64,000 nt of DNA, from the NCBI GenBank assembly GCA_030248135.1, contig JASANC010001009.1, forward strand, positions 1-64,000, read 5' to 3'. The notes below the pieces were generated by a model, which was given only the letters and a program-made list of their open reading frames with translations, had not been told where the DNA came from and did no database searches. Source of the stretch: Theristus sp. LFF4_11 (Eukaryota > Nematoda > Chromadorea > Monhysterida > Xyalidae). The position numbers and the translations under genes were made by a program. Shown here piece after piece: positions 33,171 to 44,527 of this stretch (positions are counted from its first letter, which is position 1; every line of letters starts with the position of its first letter).

Positions 33171-36100
33171 ATGGAGCAGCCGGAAACGGCCGAGTCGAGT
33201 TTATTGCTGCTTGGCGCAATCGCGTCTAATAACGAGCACAGGCAACATCACGACCATCAACACCAGCACACCTCTACAGCAGCAGCACTACATCAGCAAG
33301 TAAGCTCGGACCAAACGCACGCAAGACACACGAGCGAGAGAAAAAGGAGCATGGAGTTGTTCAAGCTTTCCTCTTTCGCGTTTTATGATGCACTCCGCGC
33401 TCTTTTTTTCCTTATCCATTTTGTGTGAGCTGTCTGCTGCTCTTTACTGCAATTATCGTTATATGCGCGGTCGAATTCGAGAACTAAGACGTTTTAGGGC
33501 GGCAAATGTGCCGCTTCGCGTCGATCAATATCTGTCGCTCCCGAGGTTTTTTTCGCTCTACTCGCTTTTTGCCGTCTGCAGTTTTCGGAGAGTTTTTTTG
33601 TCCGAAGGGCACGCCCCAACAAGAGTGTTGTTATCATGCTCATGAATAATAGTAATAATAACTGTCCTGGATGCAAGCGGCGCGGACAAAATGGAATTTT
33701 TTTGTCACTCAATAATACAGCTCGTTAGCCTTGGACAGACGTGTTTTTTTGTGTCGATTCTGATCGAATATTTGAGCGTTCTGCTCATTTTCGCCGTTGT
33801 TGCCAGGCTTCCATGACGCTGTCATAGCAGTTTGGTCTGATGTCTTTGTCTGCATCTTGTATGCTGATGATACCAGCAGTTAGCTTCTGAAGTTCGGAAT
33901 TCTTTCTTACCGTTCAACTTTGTTTCTCAGCTCACAGACAGTTGTAGCGTTCTACCAACCTGGTACGTGGTTCCGACCTGTGTTTTTTGAAAACATAAAA
34001 ACTTATAGACATAAAACTCCCGTGCGGTGTTTTTCCATTTGCGCGTCTGATCATGTGCAGCGTGCTGATTGGTTGCGTTTCAATTGGGTTCAATGATTAT
34101 TTGTATTTTGTTCTTTTCTTCTTGTGAACAATCACTAAAACAGAAACAGATACCGTCGAGCTCTAAATTGCAAGCAATCATCTGATTGGCTGGTGTGATC
34201 ACGTGATGCATGCCTTCTGTGCAGGTCTGTGTAGGCCGGAGTCTGCCCTGTGCACAGACAGCATGCATCACGTGATCACCAACCAATCACCCGATTGCCC
34301 ACAATTCAGAGTTCGACTGTCACTTCTCACAAACACTGCCCCGTTGTCCATCACTGGCAGGTCGCATCAGCAACGCCCGTATCGTCCGTCTGCTCATCCG
34401 ATGTCCCCCTTGACCAGTATCGTTTCATCACGAGCTCACCCAAGTCCACGTGCTACGAAGTGATGGCCTCCGTGTCCGTGTCCGCAGCCACCACGCACCA
34501 CTCCGAGCGGTCGCCGTCGCATCTGTCGGAAGCGTTCGTTGTTGTTGTTGTTGTTTTTTTGACATTTTTTTTCTTGTTTTTGACTCTCTTGACTCTAGTT
34601 TCACTACTACGACGTACACATTAGACGCGCTTTCAACATTTCAATGTCGCAGGCAAGTTGAACCACAAGCAAAAATCGAGCCGGTGATCAAAGGGACAGT
34701 ATGTTTCTTTAAGTTTGTCACTTTTTTCGTAGAATACGGAGCACTCGAAATCTTGTTCCTAAGAAGAATGAACGGGTCCGGGTTTTGTAGAAATCAAGGC
34801 CCTGTTTGTGGCTAAATGTGTCTAACACGATACCATTCTTTCTTCTTTTGCGGGTACTGTATTCTGCTGAAAAAGATGACAGCTTCAAAGAACTTTGACG
34901 CGCTGTATTATTGATTAGCTGGCAATTTGTCGCCGCAACAAAATCGCCGATCATATGAATGAGCATTTCACCCGTTTCAATAGCTAGTCGCGCTGCGATG
35001 TTGACAACGAAACTCTTTGATCTGTACGCTTTATTCCAGGTCTCAAACCCGCACCAACAACGGCTCGAGTGCAAATGACAGCGGCGCCAACAATGCTGCT
35101 GCCGTGGCAGTGTCCGTTGACGTAAGTTATCGACGTGCATTGGATATTTCGGATTCCCCAGTATAAGTAAGCACACTTTTTTGGAAAAAAACTTCATTCA
35201 GTCATTCCAAGTCAGGCTTTCTTTGATTGAACAAATTTTTGACTGACAACACGAATACAGTGTCGTTTGACACTTGCGCATGCCGTGGTTTTTTTACCGC
35301 TTGCTTTTTACATGACTGGATAGTGAGATGGACACCAGGTGGTAGGCAGACGTGCCCAAAATTCGAGTTCATTCTGATGCAGAATCACGCGAAAAAAAAC
35401 CGTCACAATCTCAAGAAATCCATTCCATCTGATCTCACCAATAGTTTTGTTTGCTTCTTCAGCCACCGGTGACGTTGTCGCGCGAGGCGAAAAAGCGCAA
35501 ACAACGACGTTTCCATCGATTATTCCCACTCGTCGCTGCTGGCGAGCATTTAGTCTGTCGTGAGTTGGGCTCGATTTTGTTCCAGATTTTCCAGTTTTTT
35601 CAATTTAAAAAAATTCAGATTTTTACTTGTTTTCAACTCTAACATTGGTGACCTTGGAGTGATCTAACATAACAGTGGAGCAAACTGACTGGCTGCATCC
35701 TACTTTTGCAATCAATCAATTAATCAGCCAGCGCCGCCGATTCATAGTTCCGCCACCTGAAAGATATTCGGTTTGTCAAGTTGTTTGTTTCGTGTTTGTT
35801 TCAGGTTTTTCCTGTGCGTACGTCTCCGAGAAAGGTGTGCTGATCCAGGGCCACCTGTACGTGTCGCGCAATTGGATCAACTTTCATTCCAGTCTACTTG
35901 GTTTCAAGAAAATTGTGAGCTTTGGCGAGGATTTTTTTCGTGCAGATGATAACGGAATAAATGTGGAAAATCTGGTTTTTCACTGAAAACTAATGTGGTG
36001 TGGTTACCCGGTTGAATTCCGTGATTCCAGTTAGCGGAGCGGTTGGTTCACATGTAAGATGCATAATTTCCGTGCAGTTCTGGGGTCAGTTTTACAAAAG

Positions 36101-39100
36101 CTTCGCGGCCCAATAGTGCTACACCACTGAGCGCCTGAGTGAAAACATAAGACAACACATTTCAATTTTCTAACTTTACGTTGAAGGGCAGACATTGGCG
36201 AATCAGTTTGCGTGAAAAAAAAACGGAACTGTGATGTTTATTGATTTTATTCAGAGGCTCAGTGGTGTATAGCACTATTGGACTCATAAGCTTTATAAAA
36301 CTGGCTCCTGGACTCTGCCTACCACAATACCGGGCACAGAATGCGTGCATCACGTGTGGTCACCAACCAATCAGCCACCTGTCAACTTCTGAAAACCTGT
36401 CACTTGTTTCGCAAAATACGGCGTTCGCGAAAAGAAAAAGAAAAGTGTAATAAATCATACTTTACTAAGCTTTTATGAAAACGCCACCCTGATTATTTCA
36501 GCCTGTAATTCAAGTGTGTGTCGCATACTCTGTATACACTGCGAAGAAACGTCGACAGATTCAAGCAGACATATTGTAGCTGTACATACGATTTCGCAAT
36601 CGACCGTAACCCCATGCCATCAATCAATCAATCAACCAATCAATCCATCCATCAATCAGATCAACATCGCGTTCTCGTCGGTGGCAGCAATCACGAAGGA
36701 GAAGACGGCCCGCTTCTTTCCGAACGCCGTCGGCGTACGAACGGCGGACGCGTCGTATGTGTTCGGCTCGCTGATCTCACGCGACAACACGTTCCATCTG
36801 TTGGTGACGTTCTTCGATCGATCGCGCGGCATAGGATGGAACGCGAGCAACAGTCACAACGAGGCGACGACGACGATCGACCGGCAGCGGAGCGCGCACG
36901 ACCACTTGATGGCGCCGATTTTGTTAAAGGCAAAGGTGGGGGGGGGGGGCGGGGTGCGCTTCTTGCGGTTGATTTGGTTTGTTTTGTTGGGACGAGATTG
37001 ATCTGAGATCTGACTGCACACTGCATTTAGATGCAACTGCAGTCCGTCTGGATAATCACCATGTGCAACTAACTAGCTGATTGGTTGGTTGGTGCGTGCA
37101 TTCTGTGCAGGCAATCTCCGCCTCCACACAGCAATGCCTGAGCAGAACAACCTACTCATGGTGTCTTACACTTCTCTGGTATTATGCCGTGCACTGCAGA
37201 ATAAAACTGACTGACTGACTGACTGAACCTAAACCCATAGTATAATTACCATTCCGATGTCATCATTGGTGTTTCCGATCTTTTAGTTTCCGAAATCTCT
37301 AGGAGCGGAAAGGATAGATAGACGAAAAAAAACTTTTTGCCGACCAAACCTTCTTACCCCAAAAAAACTATCTAGCCACGTCTGCATTTCGATTCGACCA
37401 TGGACGTTTTGTGTCGATGTGAACTGGTCGCGAGGCATGAAAGTGAATTTGAATTTGACCGCTCACATTCGCAGGGCACGCAAGTCGACGACGACGATTC
37501 GCTCCAATTAGCCGGCGGCAGTTCTTCATCAGACGAAAATGAAATCAGCACGACAGCAACGAGCGCGCTGAACACAACACAACCGCAGCAGAAGCAGCAA
37601 TGGCTATCGCCATTAATCGCAATCACGGACACCACCGAAAACTCACCGCCGATCCAAGACGACACCGAAGTGACGTCGTCGTCGTTAAATTTCACGCCGA
37701 AAACGCGGCCGACCGTTCGACTGGCCACTGGTCGGTGGATGGATTTGAGGAGGGGGGGGGACAGGGGAAGGGGACACGATAAATAGAATGGCAAAAAAGT
37801 CGAAAAGGTTCAATTGGTGACAAGTTGTACATCATGAAAGTAGCTCCAAAAATTGTTCTTAGATTGAATGCAGTGCGCCAGGTTTGCAACAAGCTGAAAT
37901 GATCGTTTGGTGATGAAAAGAAGACTGTTTTAAAAACTGAAAAAAAAACGATTTCTCGCTCAAATGCAGGCCTCCGACATCGGACGCGCACGAATTCCTT
38001 CCGAAATCGCACACACCTCCACGTTCGTCAGAGTCGTCCTCCGAGCAACAGCGCGCAGTCGTGTCACCATGAACGGACACTCCACCAGAACATACAGAAC
38101 GGGCACATTGCTGCTGCGGAGCAACGAAAACAGTATCACGAGAACTCCGTTTATAATAATCGCAACTGCGACCGTTTGAAGCGGCCGATAGAGACGGGAT
38201 TGTGAGTGTTTTTGATTGTTGTAGAACGAATTTCGAAGAAAAACTCTGTGTTTGTGAAATGCGGTTTGTGTTTCAATTTTGCAGTGACTCGTGGCCGTAC
38301 TATCTGATGGCGGCGTGCGCTGTTTGGTTGGTTTTTTGGAATTTTATTTGATTTCTTTGAAAGATTGGCTGTGTGAACCCATTTTTTGTTTTGCTGTGTG
38401 GGTTTTTGGGAACCTGGTTGTTTGTTCACTTTGGTTGTTCGTTGGTGTGTCATGCAGCGACGTATCACTCATCGTCTTATGGGACAAGAGTCATGGGTTC
38501 AACAACAAGATGCGATCCAAAACGATTTCGGTTTTGTTTTGTTTTTCAGCATGTTCTCCCTATTCCTGGCGGTCGCGCTGTTGATCTGGACGAACGAACA
38601 GACGCACAATGTGATGTCGAAAAGGTGATTTGACAGTTTTTGATTTGATAATGCTTGCGATGTGTTGATTGATTGATACCGCGCACGTATTGCGGTGTAC
38701 CACGCTGCGGTCATTCGCGCAAACCCGGGGTAACTGAATCAGTTTGAGCGAATTGCTTCCGCCTTGAAGTGAGGCCAGCCCGCCGCACCATGGGTCTGAA
38801 CAATATTGTGTTTTTTTCGAGCTACTGATTGATTTGGTCAAGCCAGCGTGGCTCACTGTGCTAATTGGATAAAGTGCTATACTGTTTCATAATTTCGTCT
38901 TCGATTATGTAGCGTTGTACAGTTCCACACAGACACACACCTATTTTTGCTAGTGTTTGTTGTTGTTGGGAATTTTAGGCGATGTTTTTTAGCCAGGGCT
39001 AACCCAGAAAAGCATACAGAACGCCGTCGAGTAGAAAGCCTATCTGTCTTAAGTTTTCTCTGTCATTAAGTGCCTTATACACCCGTTGGCGGGGCTCGAT

Positions 39101-42100
39101 CCCCCGAACGCACAGACAATGGTCAAATGCGCTACCACCAGGCCACGAGTGTGTTTAAACGCATCAAAAAAGGGGGCGGGCTCTCAAAAAAGGAGTACGA
39201 AATGTCATTCAGTCAGATCCGTCCATACCCGTGCGCGAAGGCGGAGTGAACCGTGATGCTTTGCGGTTTTCCGGTGCATGCACATTGCCGCAAATCTCTC
39301 CGTCACGCGTTTTACACCGCATGACCGCAAGTGCACTATGGTACACCACACCGTCGCACGGGTATTGTTCCACCGAAATACCACTCTCTCTTTTCCAATT
39401 CAGCTCCGTCTACGTTCAATTGTTGTCGTCGTTGGCGTCAGCCGCTGCCGATCCGCATTTCAATCCAGACAGCGACCTCCAGTCGCTCGAAATGCTGGAA
39501 GCGACCCTTAATAAAACGCTCGACTTTCTCAGTGGCGTAAGTCGGCGAGTTTGTTGATTTGGCATTGTGAGCGCAAGAAATAGCCAACAGAACGAACAAA
39601 TCTACTTGGGTTGACTTGGTGGCACACAAGGCACAATATGCGTAAAATCGAAGCGAACGTTAAATGCCAGTTTTTTTTGGGTTTGTGAACTGCGGACCAT
39701 ACCCGTACGACGGTGTGGTGAACCGCACTTGCCACAATGCAGTGCGTACACCTGTCCGAGACTTGCGGCAATGCACACCGCATATGGCGGGCTGGTGCAC
39801 CACGGTGGTGTACCTAGAGATGTAAGGGTCAAAAAAAAATTTTTTAAATTTTTTTTTAAAGTAAAAAAAATGAGCATTTTTTATATTTTTTTTATTAAAA
39901 ATTTTTGAAATTTTTTCTTTAATGTGCCCTGAAAATGCCGTTTTTGGCATAATTTTTCGAAAGTTCAACAAAAATTTTCTTTGACTTCACAAAGTCTTTG
40001 AGTTCACAAAGTGCCACACGGACCGGAACAAGGAAAGACAAAACAACAAGAACAACAATATATCAGGAACAACGAAATATCAGTGGTGCGTTGGCGTGTT
40101 TGTGCGCTTACGAAATGCGAGGCGCGATCAGTTTTTAATGAAAAATAAGTGAAAGTAAACAAAAACACAGAAAACGCGCGGCGAAGGTGCGGTAAATTTC
40201 AACACGCACACGACGACGCCCACCGGCTTAAATGATTCTCTCGTTAATGAAAAAGATCACATCAGAAAAAAATCGCCTCGTTTATTGTAAACTGTTCATT
40301 TTTTCCGAGAGCTGCATCGAACCTGGAAGAGGTCAACCGGTGGTATTCTCAAAATCATGAAACGAGAACTAAGGCTGGGAATAGGAGGAATTCATTAAGT
40401 CACACACGCTATTTTAATGGGCATGCAGAGAGCTATGAAACCCAAGAGTATTACGGCCCATAAAATTTGAAAACTGCAGGTATAGTTTTCAGACTTAAAA
40501 ATGATGCTCATCATACAGAAACACTGCGGCGACGCGCAGTCCGCCACCATGAAGCTAAAAAACCAAGTCAATGAAATTCAAACGCTTTTTCCAACCGTCA
40601 GCAGCTGCGGCACAGAAGTGGGTAAATGGCCTGCAACTAGAGATGTAAGGGTCAAAAAAAAAATTTTTTTAAGTTTTTTTTTTTTTAAAGTAAAAAAAAT
40701 GAGCATTTTTTTTATTTTTTTATTAAAAATTTTTGAAATTTTTTCTTTAATGTGCCCTGAAAATGCCGTTTTTGGCATAATTTTTCGAAAGTTCAACAAA
40801 AATTTTCTTTGACTTCACCTTGTCACTTAGTCTTCAACGCTGCAGGTGGTATTCTGGATTGATTTATCGACTGTTTTCAGCCTTGGTGAGTGATGATAGA
40901 CTCGCCCATTGAAGTACTTGAGCGTCGCAAAGGCTAGTTCAACAAATTCCGATGTCGCTAAGGTGAGATAGAAGCAGAGAACTCACATTTACGCATCGTT
41001 TTTCAGGATCTCGAAAGGTGGAAATTGCACTGTCTGCCACTGCAAGCGTAACTTCGTTGGTTGCTCGTTGCTGTTTCGCCTCGTGTCGTCAGCATGATCA
41101 CACCGGTTTGTTGTGGAACTTGTTTCCATGTTATTTGAGGTGAATTGAGAGGCAAAACACGAGACGTGATGTCGTCGGTGGGAAAATGGGGTCGCCGAAA
41201 CCAAGTCTGAAATTTTCACCCTCCTCCCATATGAGTGGGGGTCATATGGTAAGTCGGTGGCTCCTCAGATGGTGATATTCGGACTCCCTGAAAAATTCTG
41301 AACAACTTTCATTTAAAAAAAATTAAAAAAAAAATTATTTTTTTAAGAAAAAAAATAGAAAAATTTTTTTTCTTGACATCTCTAGGTCCACCCCCCCACC
41401 CCCCCATGATAATTTTTCGCTTAAATTTTGAAGGAAAAACGCTAAATTTTGCTGCAAAATCGTTGAAATTACAATGAAGATGGTCAAGTTATCATATATT
41501 CAGCTTATATTATGGACTTTATAGACAAAAAATCATGATTTTCGAAAAAATTTTTAGGGTGTACGGAAAATTTTGGGGGGGGGTCTCCGCCAGACAAAAT
41601 TTCATGGGGTGTGTGGGTAGGGTTAGGGGGAAAAAAAATCCGGATTTTTTTTTAAATTAAAAAAAAATTAAAAAAAAAATTTTTTTTACAAGTTAGGTTT
41701 GTTCGAAGCGTCTCGTCGAGCTGAGTTCATCTAGACTATTTTCAGAACGATCCGGAAAACTATAAGAGCGAAAATCGTGTTTTATTGAAATTATGTCCAT
41801 TTCATAGAGGGAAAGTTGCATTTTCAACAGTAAAACAGGACAATTTTCGACGTGTACTTGAATATTGAACCGTTCTTAGTTGTTCCTCTTTAGAAAATTA
41901 CCAAAATTTGACTGTGTTCAAAAATTCCTGTTTGCTGTAGCTAAGTCGGCAACCCCTGTCGACCCGGTCGCCCCCCCCCCAAGACACTTACTTTCAGGTT
42001 CAACCAGCTATGCTATCTGCCACATGGCAAGAGCCCACTCTTCAAATCATCGTATCGAAAACACGTACCATGATTTCGCGATCACGTTGCGGGCAACTGA

Positions 42101-43734
42101 CAGACGCAAGTTTAACACGTTAGTTTAGCTCAGCACGCAAGTTTTAACATGTGGCCATGTTATCGGGTATCTGAAAAACGGTCGTGTGATGTGGTATTAA
42201 CTAACATCTCCGCTCAAATTGTTTAACAATATATCGCACAACTCCATTGTAGACCTATAACATACGCCAATCAACAAGATATCATGTTCATCTCATGGCC
42301 TACCGACTGAAAAACATGTTCTAAGTTGCAAGAAAACGATTTCTGAAACGATATTTCAATTCAGTTAAGTCATTTCAACGCTAAAAATTGACTCTAGAAG
42401 TCATCCAAATCGAAAAACATGGAGTACGTCGGTCAAAATGACCAAATAATGACATTTACCTAAGCACACAAAGAAGTTGGGAAGAAAATTTGGTTTGAAC
42501 TTTCAAAAAATTATGCCATAAATCGAATTTTCAGAGCAAAGTAGAAGAAAAATTTTTCAAATTTTTTTTTAAGTTTGAAAAAAAAAATCCAAATTTAAAA
42601 AAAAACGAAAAAAAAATAAAAAAAATTTTTTTTTCAAAGCCCTTAACCCTAGGTGTGGGTAGAGATGTAAGGGTCAAAATTTTTTTTTTTTTAATTTAAA
42701 AAAAAAGTAAAAAAATGAGCATTTTTTTATTTTTTTATTAAAAATTTTTGAAATTTTTTCTTTAATGTGCCCTGAAAATGCCGTTTTTGGCATAATTTTT
42801 CGAAAGTTCAACAAAAATTTTCTTTGACTTTACCTTGTCACTTAGTCTTCAACGCTGCAGGTGGTATTCTGGATTGATTTATCGACTGTTTTCAGCCTTG
42901 GTGAGTGATGATCGACTCGCGCATTGAAGTACTTGAGCGTCGCAAAGGCTAGTTCAACAAATTCCGATGCCGCTAAGGTGAGATAGAAGCAGAGAACTCA
43001 CATTTACGCATCGTTTTTCAGGATCTCGAAAGGTCGAAATTGCACTGTCTGCCACTGCAAGCGTAACTTCGTTGGTTGCTCGTTGCTGTTTCGCCTCGTG
43101 TCGTCAGCATGATCACACCGGTTTGTTGTTGAACTTGTTTCCGTGTTATTTGAGGTGAATTGAGAGGCAAAACACGAGACGTGATGTCGTCGGTGGGAAA
43201 ATGGGGTCGCCGAAACCAAGTCTGAAATTTTCACCCTCCTCCCATATGAGTGGGGGTCATATGGTAAGTCGGTGGCTCCTCAGATGGTGATATTCGGACT
43301 CCCTGAAAAATTCTGAACAACTTTCATTTAAAAAAAAAATTAAAAAATTTTTTTTTTTTAAAAATAGAAAATTTTTTTTTCTTGACATCTCTAGGTGTAC
43401 CACGCGGTCACGCACGGCTATGCTTGCGGGCTGACACCGCAAGTGCTGGTGGACACTTCTGTGTTGTTGCGTGTTTTACGGTGACGCCCGCTTTGAAACT
43501 TTGGAATCTTGGAGTTTGTCGAACTGGGCCGCCGCGGTCTCCGCTTATACCAGGGGAAACCGCAAAAAAAACCGTGTCTATACGCTATAGCACTCTTGGT
43601 GTCAGTTCGTAATCTACAATAGGCAAAACCGAACGCAAAACAAAACAAAATTGAATGTTTTTTATGGCGTTTTTTTGCAGATTCGAAGCGACCTGGAGAC
43701 GTTGAGGGCCGATTTTCTCGATCTCACACTTTGA
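33171..43734 (+). CDS. GRAM-domain protein of the GRAMD2/GRAMD1 group with C-terminal TM anchor (12 exons)
   Basis: Exons 33171-33299, 34361-34533, 35040-35121, 35463-35559, 35805-35914, 36660-36935, 37475-37730, 37970-38201, 38285-38314, 38550-38624, 39404-39536 and 43681-43734 give 548 residues in one frame. Known relatives are ER proteins that bind plasma-membrane lipid through the GRAM domain at contact sites. The start is low-complexity (His/Gln, Ser/Thr). The GRAM domain spans about 143-245: F-H-R-L-F-P, C-A-Y-V-S-E-K-G-V-L-I-Q-G, W-I-N-F-H-S, I-T-K-E-K-T-A-R-F-F-P-N-A and F-G-S-L-I-S-R-D-N-T-F. A hydrophobic helix of about 20 residues lies near 457-476, followed by a short coiled tail, the layout of GRAMD2B. 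I see no VASt/StART-like sterol domain, which argues against GRAMD1. Exons 7-8 are weakly constrained: the frame used needs donor 37730 (ACTG/GTCGG), while a donor two codons later opens another frame that stops after about 35 codons. Confidence 0.85.
34151..34320. mobile_element. P1 palindromic MITE, full copy, GRAMD-like intron 1
   Basis: Arms TACCGTCGAGCTCTAAATT and AATTCAGAGTTCGACTG, core GATCACGTGATGCATGCC and GCATGCATCACGTGATCACC. It ends 40 bases before exon 2. Confidence 0.85.
36088..36310. mobile_element. Inverted-repeat MITE (P3), GRAMD-like intron 5
   Basis: CAATAGTGCTACACCACTGA in the left arm faces CAGTGGTGTATAGCACTATT in the right. The outer ends are CAGTTTTACAAAAGCTT and AAGCTTTATAAAACTG. 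A related half copy is at 17345-17400. Confidence 0.7.
36330..36376. mobile_element. P1 MITE fragment, GRAMD-like intron 5
   Basis: Only the right arm remains: GCACAGAATGCGTGCATCAC, GTGTGGTCACCAACCAATCA, then GCCACC. Confidence 0.65.
36617..36659 (+). repeat. (ATCA)n microsatellite forming the 3' end of GRAMD-like intron 5
   Basis: About ten near-perfect ATCA/ATCC units run directly into the acceptor, the last unit providing the AG at 36658-36659. The usual T-rich tract is absent here. Confidence 0.8.
37062..37142. mobile_element. P1 MITE fragment, GRAMD-like intron 6
   Basis: Left arm only: AACTAGCTGATTGGTTGG, TGCGTGCATTCTGTGCAGG, then CACACAGCAATGCCTG. Confidence 0.6.
38975..39153 (-). 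mobile_element. tRNA-derived SINE, well-preserved copy, GRAMD-like intron 10
   Basis: On the minus strand: CACTCGTGGCCTGGTGGTAG, B box GGGGGATCGAGCCCCGCC, body with GGCGTTCTGTATGC, tail GGGTTAGCCCTGGCTAAAAA then ACATCGCCTAA. It aligns over its full length with 28456-28627. Confidence 0.85.
39815..39990. mobile_element. Family B hAT-like MITE, left end only
   Basis: TAGAGATGTAAGGGTCAAAA, A/T runs, ATGCCGTTTTTGGCATAATT and TTTTCTTTGACTTCAC; similarity to the other copies stops at about 39990. Confidence 0.8.
40638..41384. mobile_element. Family B hAT-like MITE, full copy, 747 bp
   Basis: Ends TAGAGATGT and ACATCTCTA. The interior has TTGTCACTTAGTCTTCAACG and GGAGTCCGAATATCACC on the minus strand. 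The flanks (CCTGCAAC and GGTCCACC) do not match, so one side was rearranged after insertion. Confidence 0.85.
41618..42651. mobile_element. hAT-type MITE family A, full copy, inverse to 20683-21712
   Basis: TAGGGTTAG ... CTTAACCCTA flanked by TGTGTGGG and GGTGTGGG, a one-mismatch 8-bp duplication. Only scattered differences from the copy 20 kb away. Confidence 0.88.
42660..43393. mobile_element. Family B hAT-like MITE, full copy, 734 bp
   Basis: Almost identical to 40638-41384 across the unique interior. Its right flank GGTGTACC pairs with the left flank of the truncated copy at 39815, not with its own left flank GGTGTGGG. Confidence 0.85.
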
Positions 43735-44527
43735 CGAACAAGAAACAGATACCTTTTATTGCAGTTTCCGATTGTTCAAAGTTTGTAGGTTTGTACAGTG
43801 TTCGAATGAATGTTCTTTGTTTATGTGTATTGTTGTTGCTTTACCATTGTAAATTATTGTTGTTTACTGTTTGCTCTAGTGTTGAAGTTTGCTATTTCAC
43901 CGCTCAAGAAAAACTGTTTTTTTTTCGACCACCGGTTCACAGCTTTATTAGTCTTGATTTATTTGTTTGAACAAAATATGGACTCATTCCTGCTTGATTC
44001 AATTCGTCGAATGTTACCACACTTTGGACAGAGAGTTGCTACATTTTTATGAATTCAGTTCATTTTTTGAACATTGTTTATATATTTATTTTCTCATACT
44101 TATGATCAGTTCAGTCAGAAAATGAATATTCAGGGTGAAAATCGCGTTTTAGGGCCAGTGTTTATGTGCTCGGGTTGCAAATGTTTTTTTCTGAGATGTT
44201 CTTGTGGCAAAAACGGATTTTTTTTGCATTTTTCTGTTCAGCTTTCATATTGTTTTGTTCCATGTGGGTTACCAACAACGAAAAAAAGGTAATAAAAAAT
44301 TCGTGGGTGCGGCGGCCAGTGTGGTACCTGAAAAGAAATTGCTTTTCAATTCAATCCAATTCGTACAAAGAAATTGCCGGAATGCTGAATTGCTCTTGAA
44401 TCGCATCGGTCAAACATAAAAGTAAGCACAAAAGCAAGTAGTCAGTCAGACACTCTGTGCAAAAAAACACAAACTCTCGGAAAAAAGGATTCTTGCAAAA
44501 CCAAACCAAACCACGTAACGAATCAAA
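43735..44527 (+). other. Short spacer between the GRAMD-like and MIG-18-like genes
   Basis: 793 bases, T-rich then mixed. No gene or clear repeat is seen. Both neighbours read in the same direction. Confidence 0.5.

Larger units (their letters stand above)
39807..43401. mobile_element. Composite nest of hAT-like elements bounded by an 8-bp duplication, GRAMD-like intron 11
   Basis: GGTGTACC occurs at 39807-39814 and 43394-43401. Just inside are TAGAGATGTAAGG at the left and GACATCTCTA at the right, the two ends of family B. Inside lie a truncated B copy, about 650 bases of unique DNA, a full B copy, a family C block, a full family A MITE and a third B copy. Confidence 0.8.

Noticed and set aside
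20683..42128. Identical 60-80 codon frames (starting M-F-L-F-R-K-L-P-K-F) within the family A repeats
   Set aside because: They recur only because the MITE recurs; there is no transposase or other known domain and the frame ends within the element.
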